From assembly GCA_021820785.1 (NCBI GenBank), contig JAKADE010000077.1:1-9675 (forward strand): a stretch of DNA of 9,675 nucleotides. The letters run 5' to 3'. Origin of the DNA: Pseudomonadota bacterium. Lineage in GTDB: Bacteria > Pseudomonadota > Gammaproteobacteria > Steroidobacterales > Steroidobacteraceae. A program made the position numbers and the translations under genes. The notes beneath the pieces are model-generated. The model was given only the letters and a program-made list of their open reading frames with translations, did no database searches and had not been told where the DNA came from. Shown here one piece after another: positions 1-6,831 of the stretch. Every line of letters starts with the position of its first letter. The first letter of the stretch is position 1.

Positions 1-326
1 GGGAAGCGGCCATCGGGGCGCCGCGCGAATTCGAGGTTGTGCGCTGCCTGAATCACCTGCCGCTCGAGCGCCCGGCCATGGCTCGGATGTTCCTCTCAGC
101 CTATCTGCGCGAGCGTCCGCTGCGTGCCGCACGGTTGCCCTGGGCGGTGGATACCGCATGTCTGATGCACGCGCTGAAACACTGGGTGCTGCGGGGCTGG
201 CTCGCCGGTCGCAGCGGCTCCGCAGTGGCGCTGCAGGGCGCAATGCAGATCGTCCCGATGCTCGCCGCTCGGCGCGAGCAGCTTGCCGAGTTCTTTGTGC
301 GCGCGGTCGAGGCGGGAGGAGGCTAG
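1..326 (+). CDS. C-terminal part of a possible APH-fold kinase (5' end outside window)
   Basis: The reading frame is already open at base 3 and ends at the TAG at 324-326, so this is the last ~107 codons of a gene that starts upstream. A GTG at 39 is in frame, but nothing supports it as a true start. The visible part is helical, with Arg/Leu/Ala-rich stretches, an FLSAYLRERPL segment and a later ALKHWVLRGWL segment. That pattern resembles the C-terminal helices of aminoglycoside-phosphotransferase/homoserine-kinase-like proteins, where a conserved aromatic-Leu helix follows the catalytic loop. The catalytic HxDxxxxN and DFD motifs would lie upstream and cannot be checked, so the family call is a guess. 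It ends 5 bases before the radical SAM start, and that gene's ribosome binding site lies inside its last codons, so the two are almost certainly cotranscribed. No membrane segment or signal peptide is visible. Confidence 0.45.
   Translation, partial: EAAIGAPREFEVVRCLNHLPLERPAMARMFLSAYLRERPLRAARLPWAVDTACLMHALKHWVLRGWLAGRSGSAVALQGAMQIVPMLAARREQLAEFFVRAVEAGGG
314..322 (+). promoter_or_regulatory. Strong Shine-Dalgarno site for the radical SAM gene
   Basis: GGGAGGAGG contains AGGAGG at 317-322, placed 9 bases before the ATG at 332. It overlaps the last codons of the upstream gene. It decides the start of the radical SAM gene against the in-frame ATG at 158, which would place 58 extra codons over the upstream gene. 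It is the best ribosome binding site in the window. Confidence 0.8.
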
Positions 327-331
327 CGACG

Positions 332-1177
332 ATGTCCAGTGTGCCAAAGTCCCACGTTTTCCCACCGCCGCTCGATCGACGCTATCGCCTCGAGGACGGT
401 CGCGTGCGGACGCGCTCCCTGGAGGCACACATCGTCGATCACTGCAATCTCACGTGTGCCGAGTGCTGCTCGCTTTCGCCATTACTGCCGCCCTGGTGTG
501 CCGATCCGCAGGAGCTCGAGCGCGATGTGCGGCGTTGCGCGTCGGTGCTGTCGCCGGCGGTCTTCAAACTGGTCGGTGGCGAGCCGCTGCTACATCCGGG
601 CTTGCTCGAGATCCTCCAGCGTGTGCGCCGAACCGCGATCGCGCCGGTGATCTCCCTCACCACCAACGGTTTGCTGCTCGGCGAGATGCCCGACGCATTC
701 TGGTCGGCGCTCGATGCGCTGACGATTTCACGTTACCCGCGCCCGCGGCTATCGGCGCAGCTGATCGCGCAGATCGAGTCCCGGGCCGCGCAATTCCACG
801 TGCGTTTGAACTGGAAGATGCAGGACCAATTCGTGCACATGTCGCGCGATCCTTCAAGCGCCGGGATTGATGAAACGCAGCGGGTGTTCCACGATTGCTG
901 GATTCGCGAACGCTGTCACATGGTTCGCGGCGGGGTGTTCTATACCTGTACGCGTCCGCCGCATCTGCACACGCTGCATCGCGGCCGCATCAATTTCTCA
1001 GGCGACGGGGTCCGGCTGCACGGTGGGCCGGGCTTGCGCGAGGAACTGCTGACGTACCTGCAGCGCGATGAGCCGCTTCAGGCGTGCTTTCATTGCCGTG
1101 GCGGGAACGCTGCGATGCAGCCGCACCGGCTGCTGCGCCGTGCGCAGATCGAAGCACAGCGAGCCGCGTACGAATGA
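332..1177 (+). CDS. Short radical SAM enzyme with cysteine-rich (SPASM/twitch-like) tail
   Basis: This 281-residue protein is a radical S-adenosylmethionine enzyme. Residues 38-46 read CNLTCAECC, which gives the CxxxCxxC cluster motif (Cys38, Cys42, Cys45) plus an extra adjacent Cys46. A GGEP motif for SAM binding sits at 82-85, followed by a typical TTNG strand end at 110-113. The stretch VDHCNL...C..C..LSPL resembles the radical SAM group common in glycan and natural-product clusters (VDHCNLxCxxCxHxSP). The last third has Cys189, Cys195, Cys206, Cys252 and Cys255. This pattern suggests an auxiliary Fe-S cluster of the twitch/SPASM kind, although the protein is shorter than full SPASM maturases. 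The start is set by the AGGAGG at 317-322. Its stop overlaps the next gene's start (ATGA, 1174-1177), so the two should be translated together. The substrate is unknown. It could be a sugar, an amino acid or a peptide. Family call firm, reaction unknown. Confidence 0.88.
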   Translation: MSSVPKSHVFPPPLDRRYRLEDGRVRTRSLEAHIVDHCNLTCAECCSLSPLLPPWCADPQELERDVRRCASVLSPAVFKLVGGEPLLHPGLLEILQRVRRTAIAPVISLTTNGLLLGEMPDAFWSALDALTISRYPRPRLSAQLIAQIESRAAQFHVRLNWKMQDQFVHMSRDPSSAGIDETQRVFHDCWIRERCHMVRGGVFYTCTRPPHLHTLHRGRINFSGDGVRLHGGPGLREELLTYLQRDEPLQACFHCRGGNAAMQPHRLLRRAQIEAQRAAYE

Positions 1178-2214
1178 TCCTCTGGCGACGTGACCCGTTC
1201 GGCTTCACGCGACAATTTTATCAATACGCTGGCAAGGCTTTGGGCGAGAGCCTGCGGGACGTGCTGCGCGAGTGCCCGAAGGAGAACTGGGCGATCGATG
1301 TACAGGCCGTCGCAGGCTACAGAAGCGGCCGCCGACTCCGCGGTCGCACAGTGGTGCGCGGTGTGCACGAGGTTCCGCCGGGTCACGTCCTGCTGCGCTC
1401 GGCTCAGGGTCTGTGCACCCGCGAGGACCCGATCATGCCGGCGCGCGCCCGGCTCGATGAGCTGCTCGGCGCAGCGCTGCGTGTGGCGCTCGAGCGCGGC
1501 CGTCGTGTGGCGCTGGCGCTCAGCGGCGGACTCGACAGCGCATTGCTGCTCGCTCTGCTGCGCGCGCTCGGGGCACATGAGGTGCCCGCGTATATCCTCG
1601 CCGCCGACATCCCGGGCTACGGGGAGCTGCCCGAGGCGCTCGACAGCGCGCAACGCCTGGGCGTGACGCCGATCGTGGTGCGGGTTGACGCGCAAGCCTT
1701 CACCCGCGCGCTGCCGCAGGCGATGGCACACATCCAGGAGCCCCTCTACAACCTGCATCCGGTTGCCAAGCTGCTGCTCGCTCAGGCGATGCGCCGCGAT
1801 GGCATCGAGTGGGCGATCAGCGGGGACGGTGCCGATCAGGTGCTCGGCCGAGACCGCTCGGCCGACTACCTGCCACTCGCCCGCGTGCTCTTCAGCGCTG
1901 CCGGAGTGACTCTGCACGCGCCGTTTCTCGATTCGGCCGTGGTCGCACACCTGCTCAGCTACCCGCCTGATGCCGACAAGCGATGTCTGCGGGAGCTGGC
2001 CGCCCGCTACGGCGTGCCGTCGCGTCTGGTGGCCGGCCCGAAGCGCCGGACGATGACGCCGCCGCTGCCGCTCGGTGGTCTGCTCGATGGAGAGCGCATC
2101 GGTGCGCTCGCACAGCGCTTGGGGGAGACGCCTCCGGCGCTCACTGACGATGCCGAGCGTGTCCACTGGGCGACGCTGCTGGCCGTGTTGGACGCGCTCG
2201 GAGTCGTAGACTGA
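1174..2214 (+). CDS. Asparagine-synthetase-like amide ligase lacking the glutaminase nucleophile region
   Basis: This 346-residue protein has the C-terminal ATP-pyrophosphatase domain of the AsnB / beta-lactam synthetase / lasso cyclase group: PP-loop SGGLDS at 117-122, EPLYNLHPVAK at 189-199, SGDGAD at 216-221 and APFLD at 249-253. Such domains adenylate a carboxylate and pass it to an amine. The N-terminus starts at MILWRRDPFG, which lines up with about residue 136 of the downstream AsnB (ARDRLGVKPF). Its residues 1-80 match only the last part of the glutamine-amidotransferase domain, ending in VPPGH (PAGH in AsnB). The catalytic Cys2 half is absent. It therefore probably cannot make ammonia from glutamine and would use another amine, intramolecular closure, or ammonia from the next gene product. 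The ATG overlaps the radical SAM stop by 4 bases. Upstream in-frame starts such as 1084 would run over the radical SAM gene and do not restore the missing domain. Confidence 0.88.
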   Translation: MILWRRDPFGFTRQFYQYAGKALGESLRDVLRECPKENWAIDVQAVAGYRSGRRLRGRTVVRGVHEVPPGHVLLRSAQGLCTREDPIMPARARLDELLGAALRVALERGRRVALALSGGLDSALLLALLRALGAHEVPAYILAADIPGYGELPEALDSAQRLGVTPIVVRVDAQAFTRALPQAMAHIQEPLYNLHPVAKLLLAQAMRRDGIEWAISGDGADQVLGRDRSADYLPLARVLFSAAGVTLHAPFLDSAVVAHLLSYPPDADKRCLRELAARYGVPSRLVAGPKRRTMTPPLPLGGLLDGERIGALAQRLGETPPALTDDAERVHWATLLAVLDALGVVD

Positions 2215-3992
2215 TGTGTGGGCTGGCCGGTTTGATTCGGGTTGATGCGGCCGCGAACTCGCGCCGCGCCGCGGTGTACTCGATGCGAGCGCGGCTGAAA
2301 CATCGTGGACCTGACGGCGAGGGACTCTGGAGCGATGCCTGCGCAGTGCTCGGGCACACCCGTCTGGCGTTGCTCGATGCCGCACACGGCGAGCAGCCGC
2401 TCGCGAGTCCCGATGGCCGTTATGTGCTGGTGTACAACGGCGAGATCTACAACCACGCCGAGCTGCGCCGGCTGCTGGCCCCGGGCTGGCCATTTCGCAC
2501 TCGGTGCGATACCGAAGTGGTGCTCGCCGCTTACGCCGCGTGGGGCGAGGAGTGCGTGCAGCGGTTCAATGGCATGTTCGCATTTCTGGTCTGGGACACT
2601 CGGGAGCGGCGTGCTTTCGCGGCGCGCGACCGGCTCGGCGTCAAACCGTTCGTATATCTGCGCCAGGGCGAGGAATTCGTGTTCGCTTCGGAAGCCAAAG
2701 CGATTCTGCCGGCGTTGCATGCGCCGCCGCGCGCCGATCTCGAGGCGGTCACGGAGTATCTGGTCGCACCGTATTTCAGCGGCGTCGCGCAACCCATGTT
2801 CGCCGGCATGTCCTATCTCCCGGCCGGTCACGCGCTGACGTTTCGGGATGGCATCGTGCGCGTCACCCGTTGGGCGCATGAGCCGGAGGATGAGGACTCC
2901 GTGGCGCAACGCGGAAGGATCCCCGAAGTGCTGCGCGGGCATCTTGGCGAGGCGGTGCGGCGCACGCTGCAGGCCGACGTGCCGGTTGGGCTGTTTTTCA
3001 GCGGCGGCCTCGACTCGACGCTCATCGGCGCGTTCGCCCGCGCCGCCGGCGCGCGACCGAAGTGCTTCACGGTGTGCTTCGAGGGGCAAGCGCACTACCC
3101 ATACGAACAGTCCGTGATCGTGACCGCCGATGATCGACCGCACGCCGAGACTGCTGCGGGGCTGCTCGGGCTGGCGCAGGACATCGTCGCGGTGCCGCGT
3201 GCCGGTCTGGCCTCGGACCTGCGACAGCTCGCGATGCATAACGATGCGCTGCCGGCCTGGGAGCAGGAACTTGCGCAACATCATCTGGCGCGGACCGCGG
3301 CGACTCAGTTGAAGGCCGTCATGGTCGGGGACGCCGCCGACGAGACGCATTTCGGCTACCATTTTCTACTCGACGAGCACGCCACTGCCGATCCGATGCA
3401 CGTGCTTGAGCGCCTGACGGGGGACCCGTACCTGCGCGCCGATCTGCTGCACCAGCCGCTCGCGCACTATGGAGCGCACTACCGCGAACTCGCGGCGCGT
3501 GCCGGCCAGCACTGGCGTACGCCGTCGGCGCGCGTGCGCGCAACCCAATGGCTGGTTCGCCACCGCTGGCTGCAACGGCTGCTGCACAACGGTGATATCC
3601 ACAGCATGGCTCATGGCCTGGAGGCGCGGGTGCCATTCGCCGACACCGAGTTGCTGAAGGCGGCGGCGCGCGTGCCTGCCGCACTCGCGCTCAGTGAGGG
3701 GCGTGAGAAGGCCATGCTGCGCGCGGCCGCGCGCGGCCTAGTGCCCGAGTCGATCCGTTGTCGGCGCAAATCGGCGCTACCGAAGGATCAAGGCAACGGA
3801 GAGTGGCTGCGGCGGATCGCCCGCCGGCTGCTCATCGAGCAGCATGAGCGCGTCGCGGGCATCCTCGATGTCCCGCGGCTGCTGCGCCGCTGTGAACATC
3901 CCGCGCCGCTCGATGAGCGCGAGCGCGCGGTGCTGTTTCGCAGCGCTGCGCTGGTCCATTGGGCGCAGCACTACGAAGTCACATTGCCATGA
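2214..3992 (+). CDS. asnB: Glutamine-hydrolysing asparagine synthetase-type amidotransferase (AsnB)
   Basis: This 592-residue, full-length AsnB-type enzyme hydrolyses glutamine in its N-terminal Ntn domain and uses ATP in its C-terminal domain to amidate a carboxylate. The nucleophile Cys2 follows the start Met (MCGLAGLIR). Further landmarks are KHRGPDGEG at 29-37, YNGEIYN at 74-80, FNGMFAF at 118-124, ARDRLGVKPF at 137-146, FASEAKAI at 157-164 and PAGH at 203-206. The synthetase domain has SGGLDS at 263-268, GDAADE at 372-377 (usually GEGADE, followed here by THFGY instead of FGGY), SMAHGLEARVPF at 464-475 and RRKSALP at 517-523. All essential motifs are present, so it should be active. It could be a housekeeping-like asparagine synthetase, but its place in the operon suggests amidation of a pathway intermediate. 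The ATG at 2214 shares one base with the previous stop, and a weak GGAG lies at 2200-2203. Confidence 0.93.
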   Translation: MCGLAGLIRVDAAANSRRAAVYSMRARLKHRGPDGEGLWSDACAVLGHTRLALLDAAHGEQPLASPDGRYVLVYNGEIYNHAELRRLLAPGWPFRTRCDTEVVLAAYAAWGEECVQRFNGMFAFLVWDTRERRAFAARDRLGVKPFVYLRQGEEFVFASEAKAILPALHAPPRADLEAVTEYLVAPYFSGVAQPMFAGMSYLPAGHALTFRDGIVRVTRWAHEPEDEDSVAQRGRIPEVLRGHLGEAVRRTLQADVPVGLFFSGGLDSTLIGAFARAAGARPKCFTVCFEGQAHYPYEQSVIVTADDRPHAETAAGLLGLAQDIVAVPRAGLASDLRQLAMHNDALPAWEQELAQHHLARTAATQLKAVMVGDAADETHFGYHFLLDEHATADPMHVLERLTGDPYLRADLLHQPLAHYGAHYRELAARAGQHWRTPSARVRATQWLVRHRWLQRLLHNGDIHSMAHGLEARVPFADTELLKAAARVPAALALSEGREKAMLRAAARGLVPESIRCRRKSALPKDQGNGEWLRRIARRLLIEQHERVAGILDVPRLLRRCEHPAPLDERERAVLFRSAALVHWAQHYEVTLP

Positions 3993-5194
3993 GACGCGTC
4001 CTGTTCTGTGTGTTGCCCGAGCAAGGCCATCTCAACCCCTGCATTGGACCTGCTCAGCGCCTGCAGGCCCACGGTCTGGAGGTGGCCTTCCATGGCGCGC
4101 AGTCCCTCGGCGCGCAGCTGCGGCGTGCCGGTCCTTTCTTGCAGCTCGGAGCGGCCGCTGTGCCGCGGCACGATGCGCTGCGGCGTGGCGCGCAATTTGC
4201 CGCCAGCGTCCGCGATGCAGCTTGGCTGCGCCGATGGATTCGAGAGCTGCTCATAGACCGTGTGGCCGACGAGGTGCCGGCGCTGCGCGCCGCCATCCGC
4301 CACTGGCGGCCCGACGTCATCGTCATCGATCCGCTGTGCTACGCCGCGGCGATCGCTGCCGAGCGGGAAGGTCATCGCTGGGTGGCGCTGTCGAACTCAC
4401 TGAACCCCGTATTACCCGATGCGCTGGACTCCGAGCTGCTCGCCACCGTACGCGAACTCCTTCCGGCTCGACGTGCGCTGTTCGAGCGATTCGGCGTTGC
4501 GGCGCACTTTCGTGGCTGCGACGTGCTCTCGCCGTACTTGACGATGGTGTTCGCGACTGAGGCGTTGGTCGGACCGCCGCCGGTCGGAGTGACTCTTCTC
4601 GGACCCTCCTTGCCGGCGACGATTCGCGGTGACGAGAGCGAATTTCCGTGGGCGCGGCTCGACGCTGCGCTACCTCTGGTGTACCTGTCCTTCGGCAGTC
4701 AGATTTACCATCAACCCGAATTGTTCGCCAAAGTCACCGCGGCGCTGCGCGACCTGCCGCTGCAACTGGTGCTCTCGGCCGGGGAGCTGGCCGACTCGCT
4801 CACTCGCACGGCGCTCGATACCCGAACGGTGATCGTTCGCTATGCGCCGCAACTGGCGCTGCTGCGCCGCGCACGCCTGTTCATCACGCACGGGGGCGCG
4901 AATTCTGTGATGGAGGCATTGGCCTGTGGCGTACCTCTGCTGATCTCGCCGCTGTGCAACGACCAGTTTCATCAGGCGTATTTCATTGAGCGTGCCGGTG
5001 TGGGTCGGCGCCTGGATCTGCGCGAGGCGTCGTGTCAGGATATCGCCGCTGCTGTGGGGTCGCTGCTGAGCGTCGGGGCGCATCGGGAACGACTCGAAGC
5101 GATCCGGGCCAGCTACCGCCGCGACGGTGCGGACGAGGCTGCGCGGCTGATCAGCGCTCTCGCCGCAGAAAGCCGCCCGGGCAGAGCGTCATGA
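3989..5194 (+). CDS. GT1 family glycosyltransferase (MGT/UGT type, GT-B fold)
   Basis: This 401-residue protein resembles macrolide/flavonoid-type glycosyltransferases of family GT1, which move a sugar from a nucleotide donor to a small-molecule acceptor in the cytoplasm. Near the N-terminus, PEQGHLNP at 10-17 carries the family's catalytic histidine (His14). The C-terminal donor-binding domain has LSFGSQ at 233-238, YAPQLALL at 285-292 and HGGANSVMEALACGVP at 301-316, then SPLCNDQFHQA at 320-330. The last two segments are the sugar-nucleotide signature (HGG...E...GVP...P...DQ). Length is typical. No signal peptide or membrane segment is visible. The ATG overlaps the asnB stop (ATGA, 3989-3992). 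A longer start (TTG at 3959) would add ten codons inside asnB and is less likely. The 3' end overlaps the opposite-strand methyltransferase-family gene by 44 bases. The sugar and acceptor cannot be read from sequence. Confidence 0.9.
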   Translation: MRRVLFCVLPEQGHLNPCIGPAQRLQAHGLEVAFHGAQSLGAQLRRAGPFLQLGAAAVPRHDALRRGAQFAASVRDAAWLRRWIRELLIDRVADEVPALRAAIRHWRPDVIVIDPLCYAAAIAAEREGHRWVALSNSLNPVLPDALDSELLATVRELLPARRALFERFGVAAHFRGCDVLSPYLTMVFATEALVGPPPVGVTLLGPSLPATIRGDESEFPWARLDAALPLVYLSFGSQIYHQPELFAKVTAALRDLPLQLVLSAGELADSLTRTALDTRTVIVRYAPQLALLRRARLFITHGGANSVMEALACGVPLLISPLCNDQFHQAYFIERAGVGRRLDLREASCQDIAAAVGSLLSVGAHRERLEAIRASYRRDGADEAARLISALAAESRPGRAS

Positions 5195-5840
5195 GGACGT
5201 GGTTCTCGATGTCCCGGTCGACGGCAAAGCGTGCATCCTCCCCCAGGAAGGTGGCTACGGCACTCGCGGGACTGTTGCCCGGTCCATACGGCCTGCCAGT
5301 GAACAGCGCTGCCGGCAGGTATTCGATCATGGTGTCCATGACGATGCAGTAGCTTCCCGGGCTCACCAGTCCGGCGTACTGCCTCAGCTCCTCAAGGACA
5401 TGTGCGTGCGTAGGATTGAGATCGAGAATCACCATCACCGGGGCATGAGTACCGAGCTCGGCATGTACCGCACGCAGCACGTCCGGCGCATTGGAGAGAC
5501 GCTCGATCAGCCGCATCCGCCGCGCCAGCGGATGTGTCGCGAGACGTTCGCGCACCGTCTGGCGCAGGTTCGGTTCGATTGCCACCACCTTCCCGTCGGC
5601 GCCGAGCAGCTCCAGCATCGAGGCCGAGAAGACCACGCCGCCGCCGGCGGCGACACCGGTCTGCACGATGCGGGCCGGCTTGTGCTGCCAGATGAGCTCC
5701 TGCAGAGCGAGCATGTCGCCCGGCAGATGAAAGAAGCGCTCGCCGAGCCACCGGTTCTGAAAGAGGTGGCCGAACTCGGCGGCCCGAGTGAGCCACTCGA
5801 CGCTGAGCGCATGCATGCGCGCGTGGGGTTGTTCTGACAT
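5151..5840 (-). CDS. CmcI / rhamnosyl O-methyltransferase family protein (cephalosporin hydroxylase-like)
   Basis: This 229-residue protein fits the family of CmcI (cephamycin biosynthesis) and rhamnosyl O-methyltransferases, SAM-dependent enzymes with a Rossmann fold that often work on natural products or sugars. Features are FQNRWLGERFFHLPGDM at 27-43, the SAM-site strand and glycine loop IVQTGVAAGGG at 58-68, FSASMLELLG at 71-80, acidic end-of-strand VVAIEPN at 85-91, VILDLNPTHAHVL at 137-149, LVSPGSY at 158-164, FLGEDARFAVDR at 198-209 and PGGFLRR at 221-227. In CmcI, as I recall, Mg2+ is held by an Asp and a Glu-Asp pair. Here Asp140 and Asp169 remain, but the Glu is Met168 and the usual DSDH is DLNPTH. 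The metal site may be changed. The ATG at 5840 is chosen as the first ATG, although no clear ribosome binding site precedes it. A TTG at 5855 is possible. It overlaps the glycosyltransferase 3' end and shares start-codon bases with the kinase gene. Confidence 0.88.
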   Translation of the reverse strand: MSEQPHARMHALSVEWLTRAAEFGHLFQNRWLGERFFHLPGDMLALQELIWQHKPARIVQTGVAAGGGVVFSASMLELLGADGKVVAIEPNLRQTVRERLATHPLARRMRLIERLSNAPDVLRAVHAELGTHAPVMVILDLNPTHAHVLEELRQYAGLVSPGSYCIVMDTMIEYLPAALFTGRPYGPGNSPASAVATFLGEDARFAVDRDIENHVLMTLCPGGFLRRER

Positions 5841-6831
5841 GACGGTGTACGCCAATCGGTGGATCCGCGAGTCGATGCTTGTGCCGCTTCTGCAGGCGCA
5901 TTGGGGTCTTCGGCAGGTGCAGATCGAGCCTGAGCGGGCCGGTCATGTCAACAGTAGCTTTCGGGTGAGCTGCAGCGAGGGTCTATTCGTGGTGCGCGCA
6001 TCCTGGCCGGCAAAGTCACGCGCGCAACTGCGCCGCGAGCAGACGGTGCTGCGCGCGCTGGGCGGGGCGCCGTCCTGCCCGGAAGTCCCGCGCCTGCGCT
6101 CCACGGTGCACGGTCACCCAGGGGTGCGAACGGGGCAGGGGTCCTGGCTGCACCTGTTCGAGTGGATTGACGGACGCGCCGAACTCCCCGCCGATGCGCC
6201 GGGCGGAACACGTGCTGCGATGCGCGCCCTGGCCGGGCTGCACGCGGCGCTCGCTGCTTTGCCGGTGCGACGCGCAAGTCCCGTCCGATGGCTGCTGGAG
6301 CGGCACCGGCGCGTGGTGCGGCGCAGTCCGCCGCAGATGCCCGGCGAGATCAATGGTGCCTACGAGAGGATGCTCGAGCGGATCGGGGAGCGGCTCGCGG
6401 ACGTGGCGAGCGCGGTTCCGGGGCCGATGAGTTGGCTGCATGGGGATTTCCATCCCGGTAACGTCCTGTTTGACGGCGTTGAGGTTCGCGGCATCATCGA
6501 TTTCGATGATGTCGGGGCCGGAGCGCAGTTGTTCGAAACGGCCTTCGCGCTCTTCACGTTCTCCCGCTGCACGACAGCAGAGGAACAGTTTGAATTCGAT
6601 GCCTGGCGATGGGAGCAGGGCTTGCGGGCGTACGCTGAGGCAGCCCCTGCCACCGCTGTCGGATGGCTGCGCGCCCGATGCGAGGCGATGGTGTTGCTCT
6701 TCTGTGTCGATCAGGTCCTGATGCATCTCGAGGCGGCGCAGCGCGGTTTATGGATATTGGCGCCAGGCGTCGGATTTCTCGGATGTTGGAATAAATTGCA
6801 GTGTGCGCCGCAGTCTGCCTGGATGGTCTAG
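5839..6831 (+). CDS. APH-fold phosphotransferase (aminoglycoside / homoserine kinase-like)
   Basis: This 330-residue protein carries the diagnostic kinase motifs of the aminoglycoside phosphotransferase superfamily: HVNSSFRV at 36-43 (nucleotide-binding lobe), Brenner-type catalytic loop HGDFHPGN at 201-208 (His201, Asp203, Asn208) and the metal-binding IDFDD at 220-224. The C-terminal part is the usual helical substrate lobe. It should phosphorylate a hydroxyl on a small molecule with ATP or GTP. In this cluster that could be an intermediate, a sugar, or the finished product as self-resistance. The start is uncertain. The ATG at 5839 shares two bases with the opposite-strand start codon and has no good ribosome binding site, and the ATG at 5875 (MLVPLL...) would still leave the whole kinase domain. 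Its stop codon abuts the stop codon of the opposite-strand deacetylase with no base between, which leaves no room for a terminator. Confidence 0.9.
   Translation: MTVYANRWIRESMLVPLLQAHWGLRQVQIEPERAGHVNSSFRVSCSEGLFVVRASWPAKSRAQLRREQTVLRALGGAPSCPEVPRLRSTVHGHPGVRTGQGSWLHLFEWIDGRAELPADAPGGTRAAMRALAGLHAALAALPVRRASPVRWLLERHRRVVRRSPPQMPGEINGAYERMLERIGERLADVASAVPGPMSWLHGDFHPGNVLFDGVEVRGIIDFDDVGAGAQLFETAFALFTFSRCTTAEEQFEFDAWRWEQGLRAYAEAAPATAVGWLRARCEAMVLLFCVDQVLMHLEAAQRGLWILAPGVGFLGCWNKLQCAPQSAWMV

Noticed and set aside
158..331. N-terminal extension of the radical SAM protein from an ATG at 158
   Set aside because: It would overlap the upstream gene almost fully, the extra residues do not resemble the family, and AGGAGG 9 bases before 332 marks the true start.
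1174..2214. Lasso peptide cluster, based on the AsnB-like cyclase resemblance
   Set aside because: No leader-protease (B2), PqqD-like (B1) or precursor gene is visible, and lasso cyclases normally keep a whole N-terminal domain. It remains possible only if these genes lie to the left.
1090..3362. Long minus-strand frames opposite the two AsnB-type genes
   Set aside because: The composition (Arg, His, Gln rich) is typical of antisense frames in GC-rich DNA, and the opposite strand carries clear motif-bearing genes.
5808..5821. 14-base palindrome GCGCATGCATGCGC near the divergent starts, as an operator
   Set aside because: It encodes part of the CmcI-family N-terminus, is made of repeated GCATGC, and can easily arise by chance in GC-rich coding DNA.
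5199..5837. 212-codon plus-strand frame between glycosyltransferase and kinase genes
   Set aside because: It lies antisense to the CmcI-family gene, which has clear family motifs. The plus frame has none.
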